Assembly: GCA_004151065.3 (NCBI GenBank)
Contig: NWUY0300062722.1
Span: 2,519-24,896, forward strand
Length of the DNA stretch: 22,378 bases
Reading direction: 5' to 3'
Source of the DNA: Larix sibirica
Taxonomy: Eukaryota; Streptophyta; Pinopsida; Pinales; Pinaceae
This document shows positions 9,485 to 18,513 of the stretch, one piece after another. Under the pieces are notes generated by a model. That model made no database searches and was not told where the DNA came from. It was given only the letters and a program-made list of their open reading frames with translations. The translations under genes were made by a program, and so were the position numbers. Numbering within the stretch: position 1 is the first letter of the stretch; every line of letters starts with the position of its first letter.

Positions 9485-10332
9485 GATGTGTTGGGTTCAA
9501 TGATAGGTTCCCCTTGTTGTGTCATGTGCGCTAGTGGTTGGAATGTTTCCTGGAGTCCCTTTTCTCCAGCCCTAGATGCATTTACGTCAGTGTCCGGACC
9601 TAAACTTGTAGGTATCTTTTCAAGTTGGATGGGATAAGCAATATCCAAATGATATTTTCCTAACCCTTGATCTTGCAAGAAACCCATCGACTACATGATG
9701 GGAAGATCCTTCACATAGGGAACTAATTCCTTTGGAGGTGGGGGAATAATTATCTCTGGTGGCCTCACCCCACTCCCTTTCCTAAAATCCTTTAATTCTA
9801 AGAGGTAGATGACCTGACCCATTCCTTCTTCTGGCACCTGGCTCATGATTCCCATGTCCACTTCCTCCTCCTCATGGAAATCATCATACATTTTGTTGAA
9901 TTCTGCATCTTCTAGGATAATAAGATAGGGGACATCTTTCTTTCCAAGATATTTTCTCATTTTCCACCATGCTCCCTTTTTGTGTTTTCCAAATTTATCT
10001 TGGATTATTTCATTATATCTTTCCTAAGCTGGAGCTTTAAAGACCATGTCTTCTTTAGTCGCTATGGCTCCCTTAGGTCTATAAAAAGTGTAGTACAATG
10101 GTGCCCCTTGATCCTTGGGAGTATGTGCAAGGAAAACCTGACTAGATACTTTGATAGGATCAACTTCTCCTTTAATAATATATTCCACTTCCCGGTAGGA
10201 CCCCTTATTAGCCAACCTTTCATTGTCTGGCATGGGCTCATGGTCTCGGGGATTTGGGTGTTTCCTCTCCTTCTCTTGCCCAATTATGAGAAGGGGGTCA
10301 TATTTACATGGCTGGTCTAAGGGTAGGTCCAA
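9480..10332 (-). pseudogene. Decayed retroelement-type ORF with a G-patch-like segment (minus strand)
   Basis: One minus-strand frame runs from 10332 to the LTR edge with only two in-frame stops, TAG at 10024-10026 and TAG at 9691-9693. In order it has a proline/charged start and then EVEYIIKGEVDPIKVSSQVF. Next come LAHTPKDQGAPLYYTFYRPK (about 10135-10080), a basic stretch FGKHKKG, and MRKYLGKKDVPYLI. An acidic region with FHEEEEVDMG (about 9875-9845) and a proline-rich PPEIIIPPPPKELVPYV follow. Finally MGFLQDQGLGKYHLDIAYPI (9687-9628) matches the G-patch pattern M-G-(aromatic)...G-x-G-L-G-K. G-patch segments occur after the protease in some plant Ty3/gypsy polyproteins and in some retroviral proteases, where they are linked to RNA binding. 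No protease motif is visible here. The track continues upstream into 10333-11570 through a G6 run. Confidence 0.6.
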
Positions 10333-11570
10333 CCCCCCGAATATTTACATAGCCTCCTTGATACCTCTTTTGTCATTGATGGCGTAGCCCCATGTCTATG
10401 GGAAAGGTGGTCCTACCCTTCTTTCTTGATTTCACAATGTGGTGTTCATTAAACTACACCATCTTCCTTAAGTACTCCAACACAAATAGTCTATTTTTCA
10501 GCAACCTAGGTAGCCTATGGGGTGTTTCCTGAGTACCATATAACCTGATTACTTTGTGGTCTAATACCAAGTACCAGTCTCTTCCCTCTACTGCTTCTCC
10601 CAACTAAAAGTAAGGCCTGATTTTAGATAACATCCTCTTTGGATCCCTTCCCAATATCACAGATCAAGTGACATACATGAAATCATCAACATATTTGAAC
10701 CAAGCAGCATTGTTTTATCCTTCCTTGAACCATGGTATCTAGTCATAAACCTTGCTGGGAATACAATTTTTGGTATTTTGTATCCCAAAGGCTTCAAAGT
10801 GATGGGACTGGTTAAAAATGAGGAGATATACCAAATAGGAAGGATACCTAAATACCCCTGTCACAAAAAAGTTGGCCAATTGCGCCCTCATTTCAATAGT
10901 TGTGGCTTTATTGTACCTAAAGTCATGTGTGTCTTTGGCATTATACACATATACCAGGGTTACCATTCCTTCATCAATTTATTCATCACATTCTCAACCC
11001 AAAATTAGCATGAAAGTAGTGAAGTATTCATAGGCCCAAAGCATGAGATTCTTCAATTTTCAAGGGTGGGAGGAACCTCTTCTTTCCCTTGGTTGTACTT
11101 GAGCCTAGAGAACAATATGCCTCGGTGTATCTGGTTCATATCTTTGTATCAAGCCACTTGTGCCTCATGCGACAGGGCGGCAATTCCTAGTGTAGTATTT
11201 AACATTTGAGAAATGGAGAGTGCATTAACATAGAATAGGATGGACTAGTTACCTTCGACAGTGACAACGGACATGACATGATTGTAATTTCTATCACAGA
11301 GCTAGAAAGACTCAAGAAAATGGAAGGTATCAGGGACCAAATGTTGACCCAATCAAAATGAACATAATGTATTTATGGATTGTAATGACAGGAACTTACT
11401 GTAAGCAACTCCAATGAGTTGATTCAGATATTGTTTTGTGGTTTTCGGGTAGCAATTGGGGCCAATTTATCTAAAAAGGGAGGACCCGGTGAGTAGGATA
11501 CATTGTTGGTGCCTGTCATGAATGAAATGGAATGGAATATTAAATTCTAGAGGTACTATTCCTCTTCCTA
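10333..11570 (-). pseudogene. Upstream part of the G-patch-type ORF; uncharacterised domain (minus strand, copy 2)
   Basis: Minus-strand coding sequence can be followed from about 11570 down, with many stops. It gives IPFHFIHDRHQQCILLTGSS (about 11545-11485), then NCYPKTTKQYLNQLIGVAY, LVPDTFHFLESF and VMSVVTVEG. Next are ALSISQMLNTTLGIAALSHE (about 11205-11150) and MNQIHRGILFSRLKYNQGKE. A block with IEMRAQLANFFVTGVFRYPS and YLVYLLIFNQ (about 10890-10810) is followed by IPSKVYD, WFKYVDDFM and RDWYLVLDHKVIRLYGTQE, then PHRLPRLLKNRLFVLEYLRK (about 10525-10465). The FRYPSYLVYL block resembles FFIFQSFLVYLIV of the plus-strand ORF at about 14980-15040, with a similar F-E shortly after. This suggests two members of one uncharacterised family. 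No known enzyme motif is seen. Confidence 0.5.
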
Positions 11571-12698
11571 GGCATGGTTGGTTGATTTCAAAAACATACG
11601 ACGTGAGAGGTCTCTAAAAATAGATAAAATGGATGGTGATTTAAGTAAGATTTGTTACAAACGAGAAGGGGCTCTCAAAGACTTACTCGGTTCAAACATA
11701 GGTTAAACTTTACGAGTGGTGGATTACAACGTTCGATGACAATTCTCGTCCATCTAATGTGGAAATAGTAGTGCTTATAGAGAATGTTCTCTTGGAGGGA
11801 GATTTGCAATGGCAGGAACATTAACAATCTTATTTAAAATTGAATAGAATGGAGGTTCATGGTTTTATTCAAGTGGAAAATCCTCATTTAATTCTATAGA
11901 TACAACCATTGATGCTACATTCATGGAAACATAGGGTAGCATTGTCGCCCGATCTGAGTTTTCGGTACAAAAGTTCCCTTACGATTGGCCAATATATCTT
12001 ATGGGGCACGTCTTTCATTTATTGGGTCTTGGACTAGTTGTCGGAGCATTTTAGAGTCTGTTCATTATAACGGGATCTTCGGTGGTATATTTCATTCTCT
12101 AGTGAATCTCTAACCCCCACCTTTAATTGGTGTATTGGTATCTTCAATTTAAATGGCTTGGATGTGTTGACATGAATCTGGGAGGTTAAATCTTGACTGT
12201 TGGGATGAGGTCTCCCTTTTTTATACCCCACGCATGTACCTTATCGTGAATGGACATGATTGAGAGTTAAAACCATGCTCGATTTATTTGGGCCATTCAC
12301 GCGAGCGTCCCTCATTTTTGTTGGGTATGTGTTATATTCTTTGCATGTGTGTGTGGGGATTGTCATCCGATGATCCCCACCCATCTAGTGGGCTATTTTT
12401 GGGCTATATTTTGGTTTTTCCTAAAAATGTGTAATTTAATTTCGGTTAAGGGATTGGGGTCTATTTTTAATAAGGTTAACAATTTAGGGTTTGGGATGCT
12501 CCATAATACCTACATATTGTATTGTGAGTGGTTAANAGAAAGATAGAGGTGTGGCTCTAAGTTTTGCTAGTTTTTCCCTTTAAGGGTTTCCAGGGTAAAT
12601 TTTTGTGTTTTATGTAAATGTGGTGATGTAATATCTATTTTGTTTAAAAGAATATGTATGCTTTGCTTCTCTTCATAGGTTTAAAATTTACAATTCTA
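11571..12698. other. No recognisable gene; possible regulatory or LTR-like DNA
   Basis: Neither strand shows coding continuity. The GT-rich plus strand contains ttttttatacccc (about 12217-12230) and a stray copy of the minisatellite-like block gcatgtacctta (12232-12244, with gccattcacgcgagcgtccc near 12291-12310). It lies upstream of the minus-strand ORF and so may hold its 5' leader. I cannot find LTR ends or a primer site. The base at 12536 is undetermined. Confidence 0.4.
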
Positions 12699-13050
12699 AC
12701 CCACATGCTAGTATCTCAGTGCAAATGGATGTAATTAAAAATTACAAATGTGCCCGATGGATTTGGGACATTCACGTGGGAATACCCCATTTTAATCCAC
12801 TTGCATGTACCTTAGCGCAAATGGATGTGATTGAAATTCACAAACTTGTCCGATGGATTTGGTCCCTTTGTGCGGGGGTCCCTTATATTATCCCATGTGC
12901 TTGTACCTTAGTACAAATGATTGGGATTTAAAGTTAGAAAGGTTCTTGATGCATCATGTACTTTCACATTGATCACCCCTATGTTAACCTTTAACCTTTG
13001 AGCATGTACCTTAGTGCGAATAATATCGATCGGATGTGTTAGTACATATA
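12699..13050. repeat. 96-bp minisatellite, about 3.5 diverged copies
   Basis: The block gcatgtaccttagygcaaat followed by ggatgtgatt recurs with the core [ga]caaatg[ga] at 12721, 12817 and 12913, exactly 96 bp apart. A weaker copy is at 13016 (103 bp on). Between them cgatggatttggg and the string gtgygggggtcccy recur at the same spacing. A further diverged unit lies at 12232-12340. Because 96 is divisible by three, one plus frame stays open over two copies and gives a 32-residue repeat, but it is not a gene. Confidence 0.85.
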
Positions 13051-13085
13051 TAAAATTTTAGCTAGTACAAGTAATCGAGCATGAT

Positions 13086-13310
13086 GGGAAGGTCTGATAG
13101 AGCATCGACGATATCATATTGGAGATTTCATATCAGATCTGCATAAAAGAGTTATTGGGAAGAGGACCGATAGCGCATAGTCAATGGTGCATTGGAGAAC
13201 ATGTATGGTGTTATCATATCAGAGTTGCACAAAAGTGGCATCAGAGAAAGGTCTAATGGAGGGCTCGCGATGGAACACATGCAGGATGGGAAGGTCCAAT
13301 ATTCCTTATT
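13086..13310. repeat. Degenerate short tandem repeat, unit about 73-90 bp
   Basis: Units start with gggaaggtctgatagagcat (13087), gaagaggaccgatagcgcat (about 13160), gaaaggtctaatggagggct (about 13246) and gggaaggtccaatattcc (about 13288). The first two also share catatcagatctgcataaaag / catatcagagttgcacaaaag. Spacing varies, so the array has decayed with indels. Confidence 0.6.
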
Positions 13311-13420
13311 GATTAAATTGTTAGGATATAATCTAAAATAGGGTTCCATGTCCTCCCATGCCCAAGTCATGAAAATGGTGGCTATATGATCAAAGAGTTA
13401 GACCAAAGGATAAATAGTGT

Positions 13421-14035
13421 GGCCATATGACCGAGGGACAAAACCAACGAGAAACACATGAAGACCGCTCAAGGTAAAAATGAGCATTAACGCAACAAAA
13501 TCTATTAGATCAATGGTCGAGAGTTCTTCGGGTTAGATAAGCTGCTCAGAAATTAAATTAAAACATATGAGCGTGAGGGTGAAACTGTTGTTTACACCTG
13601 GTGCCACCTCGCATGTTCAAGCTCCTATAAGCAATATTTTAAGACCACTTAAGCCACAAGCCTGAAACCATTTACCACTAGTGGTGGGGTCTCGATCTCC
13701 TTGGAGCATCAACGTTATGTTTGTTGACATGACCATGGGGCCCATGACCAATGAGTTATAGGAAGAAGAAGCTTCAGCAAGCTACCCACACAATCAAATA
13801 TGTCAAAAAATATCAATGACGCAAAGGTGTTCATGCCTATAGAAGTGCTTGAGAGATAAACTAATACGCATGAGACTGAAAGTGAAACCACCATCCCCAT
13901 GTGGTTCCTCCTCATGTCTTCAGGCTCATATGAGAAGGAAAAGGATACCACCTTTGTCTCAAGCATAAAATCGCTCATGCCACTAGACGTAGCCGATATG
14001 ACAATGGAATACAGAGGCACAACGTAAACCAATCA
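13421..14035. repeat. Diverged ~302-bp tandem duplication
   Basis: Two neighbouring segments align at a constant offset of 302 bp. ATGACC at 13427 matches ATGACC at 13729. The stretch gagcgtgagggtgaaact (about 13569) matches gagactgaaagtgaaacc (about 13871). The stretch acctcgcatgttcaagctcctat matches tcctcatgtcttcaggctcatat. Identity looks to be roughly 65 percent by eye. Open frames here, such as minus 13715-14032, are chance. Confidence 0.6.
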
Positions 14036-14040
14036 ATTCT

Positions 14041-14290
14041 CTCCACATGGACACCTTCAATGGTTAATAATTAAATGGATAATGCTCTTTTTTTCATGTG
14101 TTTTATTCATTTAATGCACAAAGTTTGAATTTATTCAATAAAGTCTTTAAAGGATTCAAATTGCATACACAAGGAGCTCCAATAAAGCAATAAAACGGTG
14201 GAACCTACAACACATAGATCAATGCTTAGAGCCAAGTAATTCTACAAATACCACCATAAATTGTTGTGTTTATCTTATTTGATCTACCTC
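14041..14290. other. Leader-like gap before the plus-strand ORF
   Basis: About 250 bp of AT-rich non-coding DNA up to the likely ATG at 14291. It contains two aataaag strings (14138 and 14181) but no clear TATA box or primer site. Confidence 0.35.
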
Positions 14291-15130
14291 ATGGCCTCCA
14301 TAGAGACCTCCATATCCCTTGAGTCCATCCAACATCCCCATTCACAACAAAAGCACCTAATTGATACCCATGATAATTTATTTGACCTTGTTCTTTCAAT
14401 TCTAGACATACACCATGCCATAGGAGAGGCTCAAGACAGATTTAACATTGCCAAGGAATCTTTGCACCTCTGGGAATCAAAACTACCAAGGACCATAGTA
14501 CCCAGAACACATTGTTTCCCGGAATCGGTCACCCAATGTGTCCACCAATATTCACCAAAAACAAAAGTTATAATAGTTAGGGATGAAACCATAATTATCT
14601 ATTCCATTTCTAAAGGATCACTACAAGAGATGTTGGACCTACCAAATGATGGTACATTATAGTAAATGGGGGAGGAATATGTGGGTGCTAAGTTCCAGGA
14701 TCTAAACCAGGATGATAAAGAGCAATTCTTGAAAACAATGTTACCTCCCATTACAAAATTACTCGAAGGGGGAACCCTTGTTCCAAATAGAAGTGTTTTT
14801 AGACGTTTCCAAGACGACTATGGTGATGGCTTATCAGGCGTTGGGATACAACCATGATAAAAATATTTATGAAACAGTTCTAGATCTCCTATTCTCTATA
14901 TGCCCCCCTCAGGTGAACCAACTGCCAATTTTGACTTTTCTATTTTTCTTGCAGATATGATTAATGATCAATTGAATAGTTACTCAGCCATCAAATTCTT
15001 TATATTTCAATCCTTCTTAGTATACCTTATTGTATATGACCATGAGTAGTATTTCGAGCCTTCTGACCAACAAGTTGTAAATCCCAACCCAGTAATAAAG
15101 GTTTTTCTCAATTTTTTGATAAAGTGATGT
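14291..15130 (+). pseudogene. N-terminal half of an uncharacterised retroelement-type ORF (plus strand, copy 3)
   Basis: The ATG at 14291 (context cctcATGGcc, plant-like) starts MASIETSISLESIQHPHS; the open frame itself runs upstream only through a TTG. It stays open to the double stop TAG-TAA at 14660-14665 and continues in the same frame with MGEEYVGAKFQDLNQDDKEQ. A frameshift near 14790 leads to VSKTTMVMAYQALGYNHDKN and then LDLLFSICPPQVNQL. A second shift near 14925 returns to NFDFSIFLADMINDQLNSYS and FFIFQSFLVYLIVYDHE (to about 15047). Landmark features are PRTHCFPESVTQCVHQYSP (about 14506-14550) and a short motif SISKGSLQEMLDLP. I recall this domain from plant, especially conifer, retroelement ORFs; its function is unknown. 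The FLVYL block resembles the minus-strand ORF near 10847. Confidence 0.55.
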
Positions 15131-15600
15131 CTATGGTATACTCATTGTTTGACTGTTTTCCTCCCAAAATTTTCCCTCAGTGTAAGAAGTTACTCCACCT
15201 GAGTATTGATTCCCAAGTAGGGGATTGGTGCATATATGAAAATCATATTGAAATCAGGGTATATGGGTCAGAAATACCTCCCTACCATCTCCTTGCATTT
15301 TAACACCCATAATATTTTCCCTAGAATACATTAGGCATAGATTTGACTCAGACTATATACATTTTGTTAAGAACAAAAGTGTCATCTCCTTTAAGCTCCC
15401 AAAACAATTTGGGCCTTTCCTAGTTAAATGTAGAACAAATCAATCCATAGTTAAAGGCATGTTGACCAGTATGAATTTCCCCTTAGGAGAAAAATGGATG
15501 TATAACCCCATGGGATCATATTAGAAAAAAGGAAAAAGGTGAATATGTGAGAATATGTTCACCAACCCAATGATAAATTGGATAAGATAGCCAATATGGA
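15131..15600 (+). pseudogene. Heavily decayed middle of the plus-strand ORF
   Basis: Coding character fades here: short plus-strand pieces such as WCIYENHIEIRVYGSEIPPY (about 15226-15285) and MLTSMNFPLGEKWMYNP (about 15459-15510) can be read in different frames with stops between. They bridge the N-terminal part and the low-complexity region that begins near 15600, so the whole is best seen as one old gene. Confidence 0.4.
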
Positions 15601-17609
15601 AAAATGGGAGGATGTGTCTAATATATTACACCCTGACAACAATAAAAAGTACCAGGTAGTTACTAACCCTCAAAAATAGGAAGCGGGTTCCAAAAGGTCG
15701 GTCATTGAAATTCAATCAAGTGCAGAAATGGAAGAAGGCAGTGAAGACCATCCAAGAACCAAGAGGGAAAAAATTGAAAAGAAAGGAACAATAGTTCAAC
15801 ATCAAGAACAAGTCACTTCATCAAGCAAGCCTATATTCTCCATTGAAAATTTTCCCACGGCTCTATGGCCATTTTTATAGGAGTCTTCTTCACAACAACA
15901 ATCTTCAATGGTACAACTTTTGACTAGGGAAAGAAATTTTTCTCATTACTCATGGATTAAGAATCAAATTGTTCAATTAAAAAGAGATCTGCATCCCAAT
16001 TCATAGATCTCAACAAGAGAATAATCCATACTTTTATATGTTGTTGACTTGAAGCAAGGAAAATTCAAAATCTATATCCTTGAACCTAAAGTTACTAGAG
16101 AGAAAAAGACAGCAGCCAGCTACAAGGCTACTCGGCTCACTTTTGACTTGGATGCATTAATCCTAATTGGTAAGATGGAGTGGCATAGGAAAATTGGAGA
16201 GGTTATATCTAGAGATGTATCAAGATATACAATGAATGTACACAAACTCCAAAGCATAGTGAGTATAATAGAGAGGCAACTAAAGCAAGAAAAATTTTCC
16301 AACAAAACCAAACAAATAAGAATAATTGAGCAAGAGAATAAAGTGGTAGAACTAGGAGTGGATCCCACAAATCCTAATTTTGCTCAGACCTTACTCAAAG
16401 AAAAGGACATTGAAATTCAAATACTTAAAAAAAATTGAATGTTGCAACAATAGAGCATGATGAAACTCTTGAACTGTTAGGAGTATAAGAAGAGAAAGAT
16501 CATATTCGAAGCAAGTGCAGAAATACAAAGAAAATATGGAAAAGAAAAACTGGAAAATGAAAGCAGTGATCTAAAGCTGGAAAATTACAAGGTCGTATAT
16601 TCTAAATGCACGTCCTTACTTTCATCCACCTCATCCGATCCAGTTGATCAGTTGGCCAATACCCTGTCTGACATCAACTTGAAAGAGCAAGAGTTGACTA
16701 CTATAAATGAGTACCTAAGTAAAAACCAAGAAGAAGTTCAAATACTTCAATATTTGTTTTTCAAAAGAGAATAAATTCTATAGATTTACAGGAAACCAAG
16801 ACAAAGTTGCAGAACGAATTTGACCGCCTCACCAAAAGGTTGACAAGAAATCCCATTCTAAAAGGAGAAAAACATTTGATATGGGATGAAATAGCTATCA
16901 CTTTTACCAAGCATTGGAAGTATTTTATAGTTGTATAGAATGAATGGACGTTGGCCAAAAATTCTACACAAGTTGCCAAGAGAACGTTCATTGAGTTGGA
17001 GAATAAGCCAGAAAATGTTCATGCTGTGATTGATAGTTTGAACTCCAATACAAGTGAGATTTGGAGGAAATGGGGGTAAGGGACATAAAAAAAAACTATC
17101 ATGGAAGAATCCAGGGTAATAACCAAGTAGAACATGGATCGCATAGCCCAAAATAAAGCATCTCAGTTGGCCAGAGATGATGCCTCCTTTAAACCCGTTT
17201 TTTATGATATTTTGAGACAGGGGATCCTATCCCCCTGGGATGGAAATGGGGATCTTTACTCCAAATATAAATATGATAGTATGATTGCATATTTCATAAA
17301 TATGACCTTAAATTTGAATACCTATATGGAATACTCGAAGGGAAAACGATTGTGGATAAGATGGAAGAAGACTTTGCACTACTAACACATCTGTAATTTA
17401 TTTTTAGTGGCCTACCCCAGCCTACTTATTCCCACCTTACAGACTTAGATATTTCTATTAGGTAGATGAAAGGATATGAATACCCAATGGGAAAATCTTG
17501 GAAAGCAATAGCAAAATACACTGCACTTTCTACAGCACAACAGACTTTGTTGGCAACACCACAAGGGGACCTAGGGGCATCATCTTCAAACGCCACTCAG
17601 CAACCGTAA
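15601..17609 (+). pseudogene. Coiled-coil C-terminal half of the plus-strand ORF
   Basis: A polar, glutamate/lysine/serine-rich linker (about 15600-15840, with RTKREKIEKKGTIVQHQEQV and SSSKPIFSIENFPTALWPF) precedes a clear coiled coil. The longest open piece (16049-16438, 129 residues) holds KLQSIVSIIERQLKQEKF and ends with LLKEKDIEIQILKKN. Heptad-like sequence resumes in another frame at about 16510-16770 with DQLANTLSDINLKEQELTTI and EEVQILQ. Later pieces are FYDILRQGILSPWDGNGDLY (about 17200-17260) and a C-terminus with GKSWKAIAKYTALSTAQQTL, then a serine/asparagine/glutamine-rich tail ending at TAA 17607-17609. Frames change at least four times. A long coiled coil after a globular N-domain suggests a structural or assembly role, but this is inference. 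Confidence 0.55.
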
Positions 17610-17723
17610 CAATAGTCCATCTCAATAATGGCAGTTACATCAACAACATAAAGAATCTAGTATATAGCTATTACACTAAGAACAAGACGCAGTAGTTGGA
17701 ATAGAAATTGCCACCAGTAGTTT

Positions 17724-17735
17724 AAAGGAGGAGAA
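17724..17735 (+). other. Putative polypurine tract
   Basis: Twelve purines in a row (aaaggaggagaa), 115 bp after the ORF stop and one base before a TG, fit the 3' end of an element's internal region with the LTR starting at 17737. It is supported mainly by the PBS found 722 bp plus 7 bp further on. Confidence 0.5.
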
Positions 17736-17736
17736 C

Positions 17737-18458
17737 TGCATCAAAGAAAGGATCAACATTTTTCATGAGCGAAGTGTAACTCCTCCTGTGATTGATTGGT
17801 TAATAGAACTTATTAGAGACAGTATCAAGGGTAGTGATCATTTTGGTCTATTCATATTCAAACTTTCTCTTCTATTAATCTGTATTTTCTCCATGTTTTT
17901 GTGCTCTTCTTGTGTATCTCCATCACTTCAATATTGTTATGTAATTGCAAGTCTTGATATGATAAAATCCCTCTAAGGTAACCCTTCTATTCCATTTCAT
18001 GGGTCATGAGATGTGATGAATGTTTTTATGCTATGGATGTATGATGAAATGTTCATGATATCTTATATGGTATAAAATATGTTGTCCTTCTTATAACAAT
18101 GTGTTCATGCAATTACATTATATGTAAACTACTGAATTCTTAGTTTCTTTGTATGCCTTTCCTCTAACTAAAGAAATTAGATTTACTCACAGCAATACCA
18201 TATATCTATGTTTTATTCATTCTACCATTTCATTCACCAATCAAAACTATAAGTTTGATATTTGAGGAACAATGCATGTCTAGACTACTATGTTTTCATA
18301 TTCCTAATGTTATATATATGGTAATTTGGAAAATAAAAGAAAGAAAATACCATAGGTCTCTATTCCTTAAACATAAATTTTGCAAATATATGCAAACACA
18401 AATTTATTGATTCCCTGGCATAGTTCCAATACAACCTGTAACATCTCATGGGAAAACA
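17737..18458 (+). repeat. Putative LTR (LTR C, about 722 bp)
   Basis: The region starts TGCATC just after a polypurine tract and ends AAAACA, seven bases before a recognisable primer binding site. It has no coding character. It contains a good TATA box (tataaaat, 18071-18078) about 335 bp in, leaving about 380 bp for R and U5. Both ends are inferred: the second LTR is not in the window and the terminal inverted repeats are minimal (TG...CA). An alternative start is TGTAAC at about 17776. Confidence 0.5.
18071..18078 (+). promoter_or_regulatory. TATA box in LTR C
   Basis: tataaaat in the middle of the putative LTR, the expected promoter position for transcription into the gag-pol region downstream. 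Confidence 0.45.
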
Positions 18459-18465
18459 TATTTTA

Positions 18466-18483
18466 TGGTGCCATTGTCGAAGA
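18466..18483 (+). other. Decayed primer binding site, tRNA-Asp type
   Basis: tggtgccattgtcgaaga matches the complement of the plant tRNA-Asp 3' end (TGGCGCCGTTGCCGGGGA) at 13 of 18 bases. All five differences are C-to-T or G-to-A transitions, as expected from deamination of methylated cytosines. It starts seven bases after the putative LTR end and 31 bases before an ATG in the gag frame. This is where the tRNA would prime minus-strand synthesis. Confidence 0.7.
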
Positions 18484-18513
18484 CAAAGAAATCAAAGTTA
18501 ATTTTCCATGGGC

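Noticed and set aside
9982-10320. Open plus-strand frame of 112 codons
   Set aside because: It is antisense to the minus-strand G-patch-type ORF, whose frame has consistent coding content; this is its shadow.
12719-12931. Open plus-strand frame of 70 codons
   Set aside because: It lies wholly in the 96-bp minisatellite; the repeat period being a multiple of three keeps the frame open by chance.
13210-13230. atcatatcagagttgc resembles the tRNA-Met primer site TGGTATCAGAGC
   Set aside because: Only 9 of 12 bases match, the same string recurs in the degenerate tandem repeat, and no LTR end or gag is next to it.
12699-13310. Possible CRISPR-like array
   Set aside because: Units are long, contiguous and diverged without unique spacers, and the window is clearly plant DNA.
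13715-14032. Minus-strand open frame of 105 codons
   Set aside because: It covers one unit of the 302-bp tandem duplication, and the matching unit has no equivalent open frame.
17498-17695. Plus-strand open frame of 65 codons
   Set aside because: The adjacent frame gives a better C-terminus for the coiled-coil ORF (GKSWKAIAKYTALSTAQQTL...) ending at 17607-17609.
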